Assembly: GCF_003265345.1 (NCBI RefSeq)
Contig: NZ_QFWW01000008.1
Location: forward strand, 465,760 to 529,759
DNA: 64,000 nt
Source: Lentzea terrae
GTDB lineage: Bacteria > Actinomycetota > Actinomycetes > Mycobacteriales > Pseudonocardiaceae
Direction of reading: 5' to 3'
Under the pieces are notes generated by a model, which saw nothing but the letters and a program-made list of their open reading frames with translations, was not told the origin of the DNA and made no database searches. Position numbers and translations under genes: made by a program. Positions 7,213 through 15,952 of this stretch are shown piece after piece (position 1 is the first letter of the stretch; each line of letters opens with the position of its first letter).

Positions 7213-8061
7213 TCAGATGTACGGGCAGTTTTCCCGGTACTCCTCGATCAGATCGCCGCGGGCCGGCGCCGGGCAGAGGAACTGCTGGTAGCGGGTGTCG
7301 TTGTCGATGAACCGCTTGAGCCACGAGATGCTGTACTTGCCGATCGTGGTGTTGGGCGAGTTCGGCGCGAAGTGCGAGGCGTTGTTGAGCTCCAGGTACG
7401 CCTTTTCCAACGTGGACGGCAACGACGTGTAGAACGGCTCGGAGTGCGTCGCGACGGGCGCGACGGAGTCGTTCTCGGCGCCGATCACCATCGTCGGCAC
7501 GCGCACCGTCGACCAGTTCTTCGTGGTGTGCCACGGGGTCAGCGGGATCGCGGCCTGCAGTGCGGGGCGCTGGACGGACGCGCGCAGCGCGCCGCCTCCG
7601 CCCATCGAGTGGCCCATGACGCCGAGCCGGGACGCGTCGATCCGCGATCGCACGCTGCTCTGCTGCGTCAGGTGGTCCAGCGCCGCGAGGAGCTGGGTGG
7701 CGCGGCTGTCCGGTGGGTCCCAGGTGGAGATCGTGTCGATGGTGAACACCACGAAGCCCTGCGACGCGATGCGCGGGCCCAGCCACGAGATGTTGGCCTG
7801 TGTGCCGAGGAAGCCGGGCGAGATCGCGACCGCGCCGAACGTGCCGGCGCCGGTGTCCGTCGGGTAGTAGATCGTGCCGCCGCCGAAGCCGTTGACCGGA
7901 GCCGGCACGGGCGTCTGGGAGATGGCGAACGGTCCGCGCGCGGCCTCGATGCTCGCGACGGTCGGCGCGGGGCCGCGTTCGTACGGGTTGTTCGCCGCGT
8001 GGGCGGTACCGGTCAGGAGCAGCAGGGAGAGTGCGACAGGGATCAGTCTGCGGAGTTGCAC
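7213..8061 (-). CDS. Secreted polyester hydrolase / cutinase (PET hydrolase-like alpha/beta hydrolase)
   Basis: This 282-residue protein has a Sec signal peptide (residues 1-22, ending THA-A). The mature start [11 protein letters not shown] is typical of Thermobifida-type cutinases and PET hydrolases. Catalytic residues are Ser152 in GHSMGG, Asp198 in ENDSVAP and His230 in NASHFAPN. The oxyanion region SPGFLGT carries Phe84 where most PET hydrolases have Tyr. Trp178 of the aromatic clamp (TPWHTTKNW) is kept. Cys263 and Cys279 form the conserved C-terminal disulfide, and there is no second IsPETase-type disulfide. GTG at 8061 is chosen because it gives a compact signal peptide; GTG at 8073 is an alternative. 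The natural substrate is probably cutin or another polyester. Confidence 0.93.
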   Translation of the reverse strand: MQLRRLIPVALSLLLLTGTAHAANNPYERGPAPTVASIEAARGPFAISQTPVPAPVNGFGGGTIYYPTDTGAGTFGAVAISPGFLGTQANISWLGPRIASQGFVVFTIDTISTWDPPDSRATQLLAALDHLTQQSSVRSRIDASRLGVMGHSMGGGGALRASVQRPALQAAIPLTPWHTTKNWSTVRVPTMVIGAENDSVAPVATHSEPFYTSLPSTLEKAYLELNNASHFAPNSPNTTIGKYSISWLKRFIDNDTRYQQFLCPAPARGDLIEEYRENCPYI

Positions 8062-8245
8062 GTCGCTGTACACCTCATTCGGCAGGGGAACCGAGGACGT
8101 CTCGACCCTGCAATCCCTGCGCCCCCGTTCGCATCGGTGCAACCACCGGTCTTGGTGCCCGAGTTCGGTCAGAAGTCCAACAGCGGTAGGTGAATTTCGG
8201 CGCCGTCTCTTCCGCAGGTCCTCAAGGGGCCGTAAGACTGGCCGG

Positions 8246-10729
8246 ATGCTGCGTGGTCGTGACCGGCAGCGCGCCGCCGTGGACGCGTTGGTCGACCGTG
8301 CGCGCGCTGGGTGCGGTGGGGTGCTGGTGCTGCGCGGCGAGGCCGGTTTGGGCAAGACTGCGTTGCTCAACGCTGTGCGGTACACCTATGACGCGTTGTT
8401 GTGTGTGGACGTCCCCTCTCTCGATGTCGCCCCTCTCGGCGACGACCTCGTGCGGCTCGCCCGTGATGTCGCAGGTACGAGGGCGGCGTTGCTCATCGCC
8501 ACCGAGGGACAGCCGCGCGGCCTGCCGAGCGTGACCCTCGACCCGCTGGACCGCGCGACAAGCCTGCGCGTGCTGCACGACCTGGTGCCCGGCGTGCCCG
8601 CCCCCCTCGCCGTGGACCTCGCCGACCTGGCCTGCGGTAACCCGCTGGCGCTGGCCGAGCTGGCGGGGTCGCTCACGTCCGCCCAGCTCGGTGGTACGGC
8701 GCCGGCGCCGGACGTGCTGCCGGAGAACAGCTCGCTGCGTCTGCGCTGGAGGGCTCGGTTCGAAGCGCTGTCACCCCGCGCTCAGCGCGTCGTCGCGCTG
8801 GCCGCGGTGGACGAGGAACTCGACGCCGACGCACTGGCACGGCTCGACCTGGACGCCGTGGTGGAGGCCGGCCCGTTGCTCGACCCGCGCAGGCTGGTCC
8901 GATCGGCGGTGCGGGCGGAGGTGCCGCCGGCGCTGCGGTTGCGGGCGCAGGCCGAACTGGCGCGAACGTTGCCGCCAGGAGCTCGTCGCACGTGGCACGA
9001 GGCGGTCACGACCCAGGACGCCGGCCTCGCGGACGTCCTCACCGCGCACGCGCGGCACGCCCGCCGGTGCGGCGACTTCGCCACTGCTGCGCGCGACCAC
9101 GACCGGGCCGCCCAGCTGACCGGCGACCCCGAGAAGAAGGCCCGCCGACTGCTCAACGCCGCCGGTGATCACTGGACAAACGGCGCGCCGCACCGGTCAC
9201 GTGCCGTCCTGCGCACGGCGGTGCGGCTGACCGACAGCCCGGAGCTGTTGGCGCTCATAGACCTGGTCACTGGCGGCATCGAACTGGGCGAGAGCCTGCC
9301 GGACCTCGCGGCGGACCGCCTGGTCCGCGCGGCGACGGGGCTCGCGGGTACCCGCCACGCGCTCGCGGTCGCCGCGCTGGGATTCGCGGGCGAGGCGGCG
9401 AACATCGCGGGAGACCAGCGTCGGCACGCCGCCGCCGCGGAGTTCGCCAGGGCGATCCGCCGCGACGACGAACCGCCAGAGATCCGCCTCACCCTCGATC
9501 ACCTGGCCGGGATGTCCGCGACGTTCGCCGGACGGCACGACGAGGCTCTGCCCGCGCTCCGTACGGTGATCGAGCTCGCCGGGCAGGTTCCCGGACCCCA
9601 GGCACGGATCTGGGGGAGTCAGGCCGCCTACGTGCTGGGCGACGCCGCCCGTTCTCACGAGATGGCCACGAGCGCGGTCACGTCGGCTCGAGAGTGCGGA
9701 CTGACCGCCCTGGTGCCGTGGGCGCTGGTCTACCGAGCGCTGTCGGCGCTGCTGCTGGACCAGCACGCCGCGGCGCTGACGGCCGCCACCGAGGGCGTGC
9801 ACGCGGCGACGGCGATCGGGCAGCACAACGCGGTGGTCGACCACCTGACGATCCTCGCTCTGCTGGCGGCATTGCGCGGTGATGCGGACAGTGCGCTGCA
9901 CCGGATCAACACCGCCGATGAACACATCACCCAGCGCGGACTCATCCGGCCAGGCACGCTCCGTGCGTGGGCGTTCGCGTGCGTCGACCTGACCCGAGAC
10001 CGTCCGGCCGACGCGCTGGACCGGCTGCGCCTGCACCGTGGCCACGCCGGTGTCAAGGTGATGGCCGCACCGCACGTCGTGGAGGCCGCTGTCGCCTGCG
10101 GTCAACCGTCCACAGGCGACAGAGCACTGCGGCGGTTCGAGAAGTGGGCGGACGTCACCGGCAGCACGGCCCGGCTGGCGCTCTCACACCGGTGCCACGC
10201 CCTGCTGGCGAGCGGAACCGCCGACGAGCACTTCGAGGAGGCGATCCGGCTGCACCGGGCGGCCGGCACCGCCCTGGAACTCGCGAAGACCGAGCTGCTG
10301 TACGGAAACCGGCTGCGCCGCGGCCGCAAACCCAAGGTGGCGCGCGGACATCTGCGGGACGCTTTGCACATCTTCCAGTCCTACCAGGCAGATCACTGGG
10401 TGGCCCGCGCCCGCGCCGAGCTGCGCGCGGCGGGAGACACCGCCGGCGAGCCGAGCGGCACAGCCGCGCTGACGCCGCAGCAGGCGCAGATCGCCGGGCT
10501 GGTCGCCGAGGGTGCCACGAACCGCGAGATCGCCGCGCGGTTGTTCCTGAGCCACCGCACCGTCGAGCACCACCTGCGCAACATTTTCGCGCGGCTCGGC
10601 GTGCGGTCGAGGGTCGAGCTCGCCAGCAGACTCGACCAGGCGAGCAGGAATTTCGAGCGCGTGACGAGTACCGGTACTGGCAGCGGATTCCGACCCGCTG
10701 GGCGGACAACGACGTCTACGGGCACGTGA
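8246..10729 (+). CDS. LuxR-family transcriptional regulator, large ATPase type (LAL-like)
   Basis: This protein of about 827 residues has an N-terminal P-loop ([13 protein letters not shown]), a shortened STAND ATPase domain and a long TPR-like helical region. The C-terminal LuxR helix-turn-helix reads [20 protein letters not shown] then [20 protein letters not shown]. The ATPase segment is shorter than in canonical MalT/LAL proteins, and the Walker B region is not obvious, so nucleotide hydrolysis may be lost. The start is the ATG at 8246, just before the P-loop domain. After [11 protein letters not shown] the normal end is replaced by about 25 low-complexity residues that overlap a thioesterase remnant, suggesting the original stop was lost. 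It is divergent from the polyester hydrolase gene and could regulate it. Confidence 0.87.
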   Translation: MLRGRDRQRAAVDALVDRARAGCGGVLVLRGEAGLGKTALLNAVRYTYDALLCVDVPSLDVAPLGDDLVRLARDVAGTRAALLIATEGQPRGLPSVTLDPLDRATSLRVLHDLVPGVPAPLAVDLADLACGNPLALAELAGSLTSAQLGGTAPAPDVLPENSSLRLRWRARFEALSPRAQRVVALAAVDEELDADALARLDLDAVVEAGPLLDPRRLVRSAVRAEVPPALRLRAQAELARTLPPGARRTWHEAVTTQDAGLADVLTAHARHARRCGDFATAARDHDRAAQLTGDPEKKARRLLNAAGDHWTNGAPHRSRAVLRTAVRLTDSPELLALIDLVTGGIELGESLPDLAADRLVRAATGLAGTRHALAVAALGFAGEAANIAGDQRRHAAAAEFARAIRRDDEPPEIRLTLDHLAGMSATFAGRHDEALPALRTVIELAGQVPGPQARIWGSQAAYVLGDAARSHEMATSAVTSARECGLTALVPWALVYRALSALLLDQHAAALTAATEGVHAATAIGQHNAVVDHLTILALLAALRGDADSALHRINTADEHITQRGLIRPGTLRAWAFACVDLTRDRPADALDRLRLHRGHAGVKVMAAPHVVEAAVACGQPSTGDRALRRFEKWADVTGSTARLALSHRCHALLASGTADEHFEEAIRLHRAAGTALELAKTELLYGNRLRRGRKPKVARGHLRDALHIFQSYQADHWVARARAELRAAGDTAGEPSGTAALTPQQAQIAGLVAEGATNREIAARLFLSHRTVEHHLRNIFARLGVRSRVELASRLDQASRNFERVTSTGTGSGFRPAGRTTTSTGT

Positions 10730-10850
10730 ACAACGTCGTCCACCACGCCTGCATGGACACCGTGATCAACACGTGGCTGATCGCAGCCGGGCTGGACATC
10801 CAGGCCGGACGGCAGATCGGGCTGTGCGTGGAGTCCTATGTCGAGGGCGT
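10650..10850 (+). pseudogene. Acyl-CoA thioesterase (4HBT, hot-dog fold) N-terminal remnant
   Basis: In a frame different from the LuxR tail, the sequence reads [20 protein letters not shown] then [20 protein letters not shown]. This is the N-terminal catalytic part of YbgC/4HBT thioesterases, with the catalytic Asp in RWADND. It ends near SYVEGV after about 60 residues and runs into unrelated sequence, so two thirds of the domain are missing. The start overlaps the end of the LuxR gene. Confidence 0.8.
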
Positions 10851-11298
10851 GGCTCGCGTACGCAGAACGGCTGGCGAACACCGCAGCGGAAGATCAAGTC
10901 CGGGCCTGGTGGCTGGGAAGGATGGCTCGAACCGCCTGTGACGTAGGCGAAGTGGATGTTGCCCGACGGCTGGTGTCAGAGGCACAGATGATCGCAGACG
11001 CGGTGGAGGAAAGCGATGTGAGGGACTGGATCCTGGCCCCTGTCGCCGACGCCGCGATTGGCCTGGGAGATCTCGAACTTGCGGAGAGCCTCCTTCAGAA
11101 GATCGAGAGGGACTGGGAACGCAGGAAAGTCTTGTGGAGCATCGCGCGATCAGATGTTGCAAGCGCTGCCGGGTTTGCATTGCCAGGCTGCTGATGGAGG
11201 TCTCGTGGACCGACGTCGTCGGTGAAGTCGCGCGTTTCGACTGCAGCGTTCTGGATGCGGTTGGCCAAGAGCTTTTCGTTGTGGCAAGGAAGACTTGA
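10838..11298 (+). pseudogene. Remnant of a helical-repeat protein, frameshifted
   Basis: The frame from 10838 encodes repeats of about 30-35 residues ([20 protein letters not shown], then APVADAAIGLGDLELAESLL with KIERDW). These resemble the tandem helical repeats (A-A-GD---A--L---IED) of large actinobacterial repeat or NTPase proteins. After a stop at 11192 the end appears to continue in another frame as WTDVVGEVARFDCSVLDAVG. The N-terminus is absent and joins the thioesterase remnant, so a deletion probably fused two genes here. The parent family is not certain. Confidence 0.55.
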
Positions 11299-11380
11299 CG
11301 CTCGCACCGGATCCAAGTGTGTCGCCGGCGTGGTCTTCGCGGTGTTCGGCGTGATCGCCCTGGCTCAGGTGTTCTGGAGG

Positions 11381-12229
11381 TCACAGGGCACGGCAGGTCC
11401 TGAGGTAGCTGAGGAACGAGGCCTGCAGGCCGGTCACGTGCGTTTCGCGCAGCACCTCACTGGTGACGGTCGCGCCGCGGGAGGTGAGGCGGTGCAGGAC
11501 GGTGGCCGCGTTCTTCGTGAGGTTCTGGTAGATGGGTACGTTCCCGAGGAGCTCCCGGTCGTTGAAGGTCAGGTGGAGCTTGGCCGGCTGGTCGCCCAGC
11601 TCCTGGATCTGGGTGAAGACCTGGCTGCCCTCGCTGGCGACGCCGGGGCTGCCGGCTCCGATGCTCTCGAAGAGCGTGGTGCCGGTGAGCCAGGCGTAGA
11701 GGCTGAAGAGTCCGCCGTAGGAGTAGCCGAAGAGGCCGTGACCGCTCGTGGCCGTGCTGTAGTCGCGTTCGATCCGGGGGTGCAGTTCGTCGGTGAGGAA
11801 GCGCAGGAACGCGTCGCCCTGGGTGTGGCGCAGTTCGTCGAGATAGGCGCCGGCTTGCTCGCGGGTCATCGCACCCGCCTGGATTCCCATTTCCACGGCG
11901 TCGAGGAACTCCTGGGCGACGGGCTCGCCGGGTGGCACGAGGTCCCTGTTGCGCAGTCTCGCCCAATGCTCCGCTTCCTCGCCCGCGTAGCCGACGCTGA
12001 CCTGGATGTACGGCTTGATCTTCTGCATGGGGTCCTGCTGGGTGACGATGAGCGGGGCCGTCTGGCCCACCGCCCAGTTGCCGTCGAGCACGTACACGGC
12101 GGGCGCCTGCGTTGTGGCCGGGTCGTAGCGTGGCGGCGTGGTGACCCAGACGCCGTAGTCGTGCCCACGGCTGGAACGCAGCTCGAAGTAGTCGGTGTCG
12201 GCGAGGCAGCCGTGCCACATGGTGTTCAT
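11381..12229 (-). CDS. Alpha/beta-hydrolase, esterase D / enterochelin-esterase-like
   Basis: This 282-residue protein has the enterochelin-esterase (Fes/IroE, COG2819) layout: APAVYVLDGNWAV, then PYIQVSVGYAGE, the nucleophile elbow GYSYGG, the acid-loop region HLTFNDRELLG and His in LRETHVTGL. It lacks a signal peptide and the Fes N-terminal domain, so it is likely a cytoplasmic carboxylesterase or siderophore-ester hydrolase. A long insertion near residues 95-125 follows the family's cap region. It is divergently transcribed from a TetR regulator across an 80-bp region carrying duplicated operator-like repeats, which suggests that it is that regulator's target. Confidence 0.85.
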   Translation of the reverse strand: MNTMWHGCLADTDYFELRSSRGHDYGVWVTTPPRYDPATTQAPAVYVLDGNWAVGQTAPLIVTQQDPMQKIKPYIQVSVGYAGEEAEHWARLRNRDLVPPGEPVAQEFLDAVEMGIQAGAMTREQAGAYLDELRHTQGDAFLRFLTDELHPRIERDYSTATSGHGLFGYSYGGLFSLYAWLTGTTLFESIGAGSPGVASEGSQVFTQIQELGDQPAKLHLTFNDRELLGNVPIYQNLTKNAATVLHRLTSRGATVTSEVLRETHVTGLQASFLSYLRTCRAL

Positions 12230-12265
12230 CGAAGGTCCTTCACGTCCTACAAGCCCTCCGGCCGG

Positions 12266-12301
12266 TTTTCCAATGGATAAATCTCTTTTCCAATGGATAA
12301 A
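12266..12301. promoter_or_regulatory. Two 16-bp direct repeats, likely TetR operator
   Basis: TTTTCCAATGGATAAA occurs at 12266-12281 and again, identically, at 12286-12301. The 20-bp period (about two helical turns) would place two protein molecules on the same DNA face. The pair lies between the divergent esterase and TetR genes and reaches to within 9 bases of the TetR start, consistent with autoregulation and control of the esterase. Confidence 0.8.
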
Positions 12302-12309
12302 CTAGGGGA

Positions 12310-12906
12310 GTGGTCCTGTCAAGCACGGCACGCAACGGCGACGCACGCGAGCGCCTCCTGGCGCGGCTCCTCGACGTCTTCGACGACGGTCTTCCGCCAC
12401 CGGAGACGTCACTCCGCGAGATCGCGGCCCGGATCGAAACCAGCCACGCGCTCCTGCGGTACCACTTCGGGTCGCTCACGGGCGTCCTGGCGGCCATGCT
12501 CGGGGCGCAGCGGAGCCGCGACAACGAGGCGCTGTTCAGGACCGCTGGGCAGGGGACATTCGACGACCTCGTCCTGGCGACCTGGCGGGCCTACACCCGC
12601 CCGGAGCAGCTGTCGCGTATCCGCGGGTTCTTCCACGTCGTGGGGCTGGCCGCATACAGCCCGGACGACTTCCGCGAGTTCATCTCGTCGCTGGACGACC
12701 TCACCAGGATGCTGGCCTCGCTGGCGGAGCGCGAAGGGCTCGGCGCCGGGGAAGCCCTGACGAAAGCCACGGTCGTCATCGCCGCGATCCGTGGCCTGCT
12801 GCTGCAGGAGGTTCTGACGCCGGGGGCGTGCTCGGAGGACGCGATCGCATTGATCATGGGCATGGGCGGGGAGCGGTCCGGTCAACGAGCATGCCCAGGG
12901 GTTTGA
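12310..12906 (+). CDS. TetR/AcrR-family transcriptional regulator
   Basis: This 198-residue repressor-type protein has an N-terminal helix-turn-helix: ARERLLARLLDVF, SLREIAARIETSHALLRYHF, then GSLTGVLAAML. The remainder is an all-helical ligand-binding and dimerisation domain. The GTG start at 12310 overlaps the purine-rich GGGGAG, so initiation may be leaderless or weak. The direct repeats just upstream are the likely operator. Neighbouring divergent esterase and spacing indicate a local regulator of that gene. Confidence 0.88.
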   Translation: MVLSSTARNGDARERLLARLLDVFDDGLPPPETSLREIAARIETSHALLRYHFGSLTGVLAAMLGAQRSRDNEALFRTAGQGTFDDLVLATWRAYTRPEQLSRIRGFFHVVGLAAYSPDDFREFISSLDDLTRMLASLAEREGLGAGEALTKATVVIAAIRGLLLQEVLTPGACSEDAIALIMGMGGERSGQRACPGV

Positions 12907-13072
12907 ACTCGGACGCGCCACGGCCCGCTGGGCCAGGACGCGTTGGCCTGCTTGCAGGTTCGCGAGCCGGCGCACGCTCGTTCGCGTTGCAATGAGCTTG
13001 TGTAGCAGGGAAACGGGCAGCGAAGCAGCACGGCCGGCCACAAGGCAGGTGGCCGCGGTTCAGGAGCGCTTC

Positions 13073-13250
13073 GGTACAACCCGGTCAGCGAGTGGGAGGT
13101 GTCTGAGCAGATCGCACACGAGCCTCTCGTTGATGACGAGACGTTCGTAGCGGTGCAGGGGATGCGGGTGGCCAAGCCTGCCAAGGACGCCGAGGTCCGG
13201 AGCTACCTGCTTGCGGGGCTCGTCGTGTGTGGGCTTTGTGGTCGGCGAGT
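13073..13250 (+). pseudogene. Large serine recombinase fragment
   Basis: The sequence reads YNPVSEWEVSEQIAHEPLVD followed by ETFVAVQGMR and YLLAGLVVCGLCGRRVDGHW. This is the region leading into the zinc-ribbon (CGLC) of large serine recombinases. The catalytic N-terminal domain and the C-terminal coiled coil are absent. The frame then runs into a transposase fragment on the other strand. Confidence 0.8.
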
Positions 13251-13500
13251 GGACGGGCACTGGGTTCGTGGGCGACCACGATGTGGTGGTCGCGGCCTCG
13301 GCCAACGTCCACCCGTTCTTGCCTGCCAGCGGCGCCAGCAACCACGCACGTAGGCACGGGCACGACGTCGTGGTTCTGCCCGGTGAAACCGACCTGCCAC
13401 ACGCCCGAACAACTCGTCCAGACCCGCGACCCATGCGACAAGATCCTCATCGTCCGACACAAGCCCAGCACGGTAAATGATCACGACGTGCGGCTGGAGT
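13245..13500 (-). pseudogene. IS701-family transposase N-terminal fragment, frameshifted
   Basis: On the minus strand one frame gives AGLDELFGRVAGRFHRAEPR followed by RRARAYVRG, and a shifted frame continues with LLAPLAGKNGWTLAEAA. Together they match the conserved start of IS701-family transposases, with a frameshift between. The rest of the element is absent. It abuts the serine recombinase fragment tail to tail. Confidence 0.75.
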
Positions 13501-13501
13501 A

Positions 13502-14383
13502 CTAGGAGAAGTGCTCGTTGGCGAGCGCTGAGCGGGTCGCGTGCAACGACGCCAGCAGCTGCAGCCGGTCCGCGTCGGCGCTGCCCGGCTCGGCGGTGAA
13601 GACCAGCATGATCGGGCCGGGATTGCCTGGCAGTGGGTACGTGTCCCAGTCCAGGACGATGTCGCCGGTCTCGGGAAAACTGAAGGTCTTGGTGCCGCTG
13701 ACCGATTCGCGTACGTCGTGCCGGGCCCACAGCCGCCGGAACTCGGCGCTGCGGATGCTCAGCTCACCGACGATCGCGGTGGCGCGGGGATGGGTGGGGT
13801 CGGTGGCGACAGCGGCGCGCATCATGCCGATGTAGTCCAGGGCCTGCCGTTCCCAGTCCGGGCAGCTCCGTTCGCCGGTCAGCGTGTCGTCGAACATCAG
13901 CAGGAGCATGTTGAGCCGGTCGGGAGGGTAGCCGTCCGGGGCGCCGAGCAGCGCCTCCGCCATCAGGTTCCAGTCGAGCAGGTCGAGATGCCGGCCGAGT
14001 ACGACCGCCGGGGTGTCCGTCATCCGCAGCAGACGCCGTGTGTGATCCGGCACCTGTTCCGGACCGCGGTTCACCTGGGCGGGCATCGGCTGGCGGGCGG
14101 CGCGGGCCAGAGCGAACAGGTGTCGGCGTTCCTTGTCGTCGAGGCCGAGCGCACGGGCGAGCGCGTCCAGGACGTCATCGGACGGGCGCACCTCCCGGCC
14201 CTGCTCCATCCGCTGGTAGTAGTCGGTGCTCAGCCCGGCCAGCAGGGCCAGCTCCTCGCGTCGCAGCCCGGTGACCTTGCGCCGCCCGCCCGGCTCCAGG
14301 CCGACGTCGTGTGGACGCAGCCGGCCGCGTCGGGCGCGCAGGAAGTCTCCGAGTTCACGAGCGTACGGATGAGGGCTGCTCAC
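13502..14383 (-). CDS. XRE-family regulator with MmyB-like ligand-binding domain
   Basis: This 293-residue protein has an N-terminal helix-turn-helix (GLRREELALLAGLSTDYYQR then MEQGREVRPSDDVLDALARA). The C-terminal MmyB-type PAS-like domain binds a small ligand, in known cases a fatty acid (LDWNLMAEALLG, RRLWARHDVRE, TFSFPETGDIVLDWDTYPLP). Such regulators are widespread next to oxidoreductases in actinomycetes. It is divergently transcribed from an SDR gene across 132 bp and very probably controls it. The frame is complete and of normal length. Confidence 0.93.
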   Translation of the reverse strand: MSSPHPYARELGDFLRARRGRLRPHDVGLEPGGRRKVTGLRREELALLAGLSTDYYQRMEQGREVRPSDDVLDALARALGLDDKERRHLFALARAARQPMPAQVNRGPEQVPDHTRRLLRMTDTPAVVLGRHLDLLDWNLMAEALLGAPDGYPPDRLNMLLLMFDDTLTGERSCPDWERQALDYIGMMRAAVATDPTHPRATAIVGELSIRSAEFRRLWARHDVRESVSGTKTFSFPETGDIVLDWDTYPLPGNPGPIMLVFTAEPGSADADRLQLLASLHATRSALANEHFS

Positions 14384-14515
14384 GCCGCAAGTGTGCCGCG
14401 GCCCCGACCGCCGAAGGTAGGTCTCTTGGACCCAGGCAACCGGGAACCAGTGAGCCGTCCCGGATCGCTCCTAGCGTTGTCGGTGCCAGCGCACTGACAC
14501 CTCCAGGAGCAGCAG

Positions 14516-15421
14516 ATGACCGAATGGACGGCCGACCGCATCCCCGACCAGCGCGGCCGGGTCGCCGTCGTGACGGGCGCGAACTCGGGCCTCGGCCTGG
14601 TCACCGCCACTGAGCTTGCCCGCCACGGCGCCCAGGTCGTGCTGGCCGTCCGCGACACCGCCGCCGGCGAGGAGGCCGCCCGCCGGATCGGCGGCGACGT
14701 CGAGGTGCGCGAGCTGGACCTGGCTTCCCTGGCCTCCGTGCGGGCCTTCGCGGCGAAGCTGGCTGCCGATCACCCGGTGATCGACCTGCTGGTCAACAAC
14801 GCCGGCGTGGTGCTGCTCGGACCGCGCCGCACCTCCGCCGACGGTTTCGAGCTGCAGTTCGGCACCAACATGCTGGGCCATTTCGCGCTGACCGGCCTGC
14901 TGCTCGGCAACCTGGCCGCGGCGGGGGAGGCCCGGGTGGTCAGTCTCAGTTCGATCACCCACAAATCCGCGCACCTGGACTTCGACGACCTGATGTTCGA
15001 GCGTGACTACCGTGCCAGCGCCGCCTACGGCCGGTCCAAGCTCGCCACCACCGTCTTCGGTGTCGAGCTGGACCGTCGCCTGGGCGTCGCCGGATCGCCG
15101 ATCATCAGCGTGCTGGCCCACCCCGGTCTCACTCGCACCAACCTGACTCCGCGTGCCTGGGAGCACCGTGGCCGGTTCGGGCGGATGATCGCGCGGTTCG
15201 GCCTGCTGGCCACCCAGTCGGTGGAACAGGGCGCGCTGCCACAGTTGTTGGCCGCGACCGGACTTGAGGTGCGGGGCGGCCAGTTCTTCGGCCCGTCCGG
15301 ACTCTGGGAGACGCGGGGCCGGGTCACCGAGGCCCGGCTCAGCCGGGAGGCCGCCGATCCGGCCGTGGGCAAGCGACTCTGGGCAGCGGCCGAGGAACTG
15401 ACCGGCGTCAGCTACCTCTGA
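14516..15421 (+). CDS. Short-chain dehydrogenase/reductase (SDR), protochlorophyllide-reductase/retinol-dehydrogenase-like
   Basis: This is a 301-residue NAD(P)-dependent oxidoreductase. The Rossmann motif TGANSGLG, the NNAG motif (LLVNNAGVVLL), the catalytic serine region (SLSSITHK) and YGRSKLA (YxxxK, here Y-GRS-K) are all present. The N-terminal WTADRIPDQRGRVAVVTGAN and C-terminal PAVGKRLWAAAEELTGVSYL are typical of the subgroup usually annotated as SDR oxidoreductase next to MmyB regulators. AGGAG precedes the ATG at 14516. Its substrate is unknown. Confidence 0.93.
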   Translation: MTEWTADRIPDQRGRVAVVTGANSGLGLVTATELARHGAQVVLAVRDTAAGEEAARRIGGDVEVRELDLASLASVRAFAAKLAADHPVIDLLVNNAGVVLLGPRRTSADGFELQFGTNMLGHFALTGLLLGNLAAAGEARVVSLSSITHKSAHLDFDDLMFERDYRASAAYGRSKLATTVFGVELDRRLGVAGSPIISVLAHPGLTRTNLTPRAWEHRGRFGRMIARFGLLATQSVEQGALPQLLAATGLEVRGGQFFGPSGLWETRGRVTEARLSREAADPAVGKRLWAAAEELTGVSYL

Positions 15422-15526
15422 ACCCGGCGGTCACCGGCCGGTTGGCGGCAATCCGCAGCGTCCCGACCAGCCGCAGGACGCACTCCTGTACAGCCGCCTT
15501 GGTCAGCCGCGACGGTGCTGACCGGT

Positions 15527-15601
15527 GTTCGGATGCCCCGCATGAACTCCATCATCAAACGCTGGGTGAAGATCTGGAACCAGACCCACCTACGGCCCGT
15601 C
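15527..15601 (+). pseudogene. Relic of an integrase-core (rve) transposase
   Basis: The frame reads VRMPRMNSIIKRWVK directly joined to IWNQTHLR. In intact integrase-core transposases of this type about 11 residues (CRRELLDRTL-like) separate these blocks. This is therefore a short relic with an internal deletion, and no other part of the element is visible. Confidence 0.65.
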
Positions 15602-15662
15602 CAGCCCGGGAAGGTCGCGTGCCAGCACGGCGCGCGCCGGCTACCTACCGACCCGTGGAGCG

Positions 15663-15857
15663 GTGGTGGCTCTGCGGGCGGTGTCAACCGGCGGGCCAGG
15701 CCTGGCAACGGGAGCGGCGCAACTGTGCGCCTGGTTGCTCATCGGCGGCCTGGCCACCGTGCTGGTCACGGACCGCCGTCGCTACCTGTCGACCCGGAGG
15801 CTTCGCCTGCGCGCCGATCACCCCGCGGTGGTCGCGCGCCCTCTGCAGCAGGTGTGA
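15663..15857 (+). CDS. Hypothetical small membrane protein or C-terminal remnant
   Basis: A 64-codon frame contains one clear hydrophobic stretch (GAAQLCAWLLIGGLATVLV) followed by a basic tail (TDRRRYLSTRRLRLRADHP). The arrangement suggests a single-pass membrane protein with a cytoplasmic basic end, or the last helix of a larger lost membrane protein. I do not recognise a family. It lies between transposase relics and the aromatic operon promoter, and may not be expressed. Confidence 0.3.
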   Translation: MVALRAVSTGGPGLATGAAQLCAWLLIGGLATVLVTDRRRYLSTRRLRLRADHPAVVARPLQQV

Positions 15858-15869
15858 CGACTCCCATCG

Positions 15870-15943
15870 TTTCTGATGAAGTCATCAGAAAGCCTTGACT
15901 GATTACTTCCGCGTAACTGATGATGTCATCAGTTACGCGGAAG
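15870..15943. promoter_or_regulatory. Twin palindromic operator of the aromatic-catabolism operon
   Basis: There are two perfect palindromes. The first (15870-15891) is TTTCTGATGA-ag-TCATCAGAAA. The second (15906-15943) has 18-bp arms, CTTCCGCGTAACTGATGA and its exact complement, around TG. Both share the core CTGATGA-NN-TCATCAG with centres 44 bp apart (about four helical turns). The right arm ends at the AAGGAG ribosome site. A partial copy lies before the TetR gene at 22113-22128, so that TetR is the likely binding protein. Confidence 0.88.
15895..15923 (+). promoter_or_regulatory. Putative sigma-70-type promoter between the operators
   Basis: TTGACT (15895-15900), a 17-bp spacer and TGATGA (15918-15923) approximate -35 and -10 boxes. 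The -10 lies inside the second palindrome, so repressor binding would block polymerase. The transcription start is unproven. Confidence 0.45.
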
Positions 15944-15952
15944 GAGCGGCCT

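Noticed and set aside
12266..12301. Short CRISPR-like repeat pair
   Set aside because: Only two copies with a 4-bp spacer and no cas genes; position and period fit an operator.
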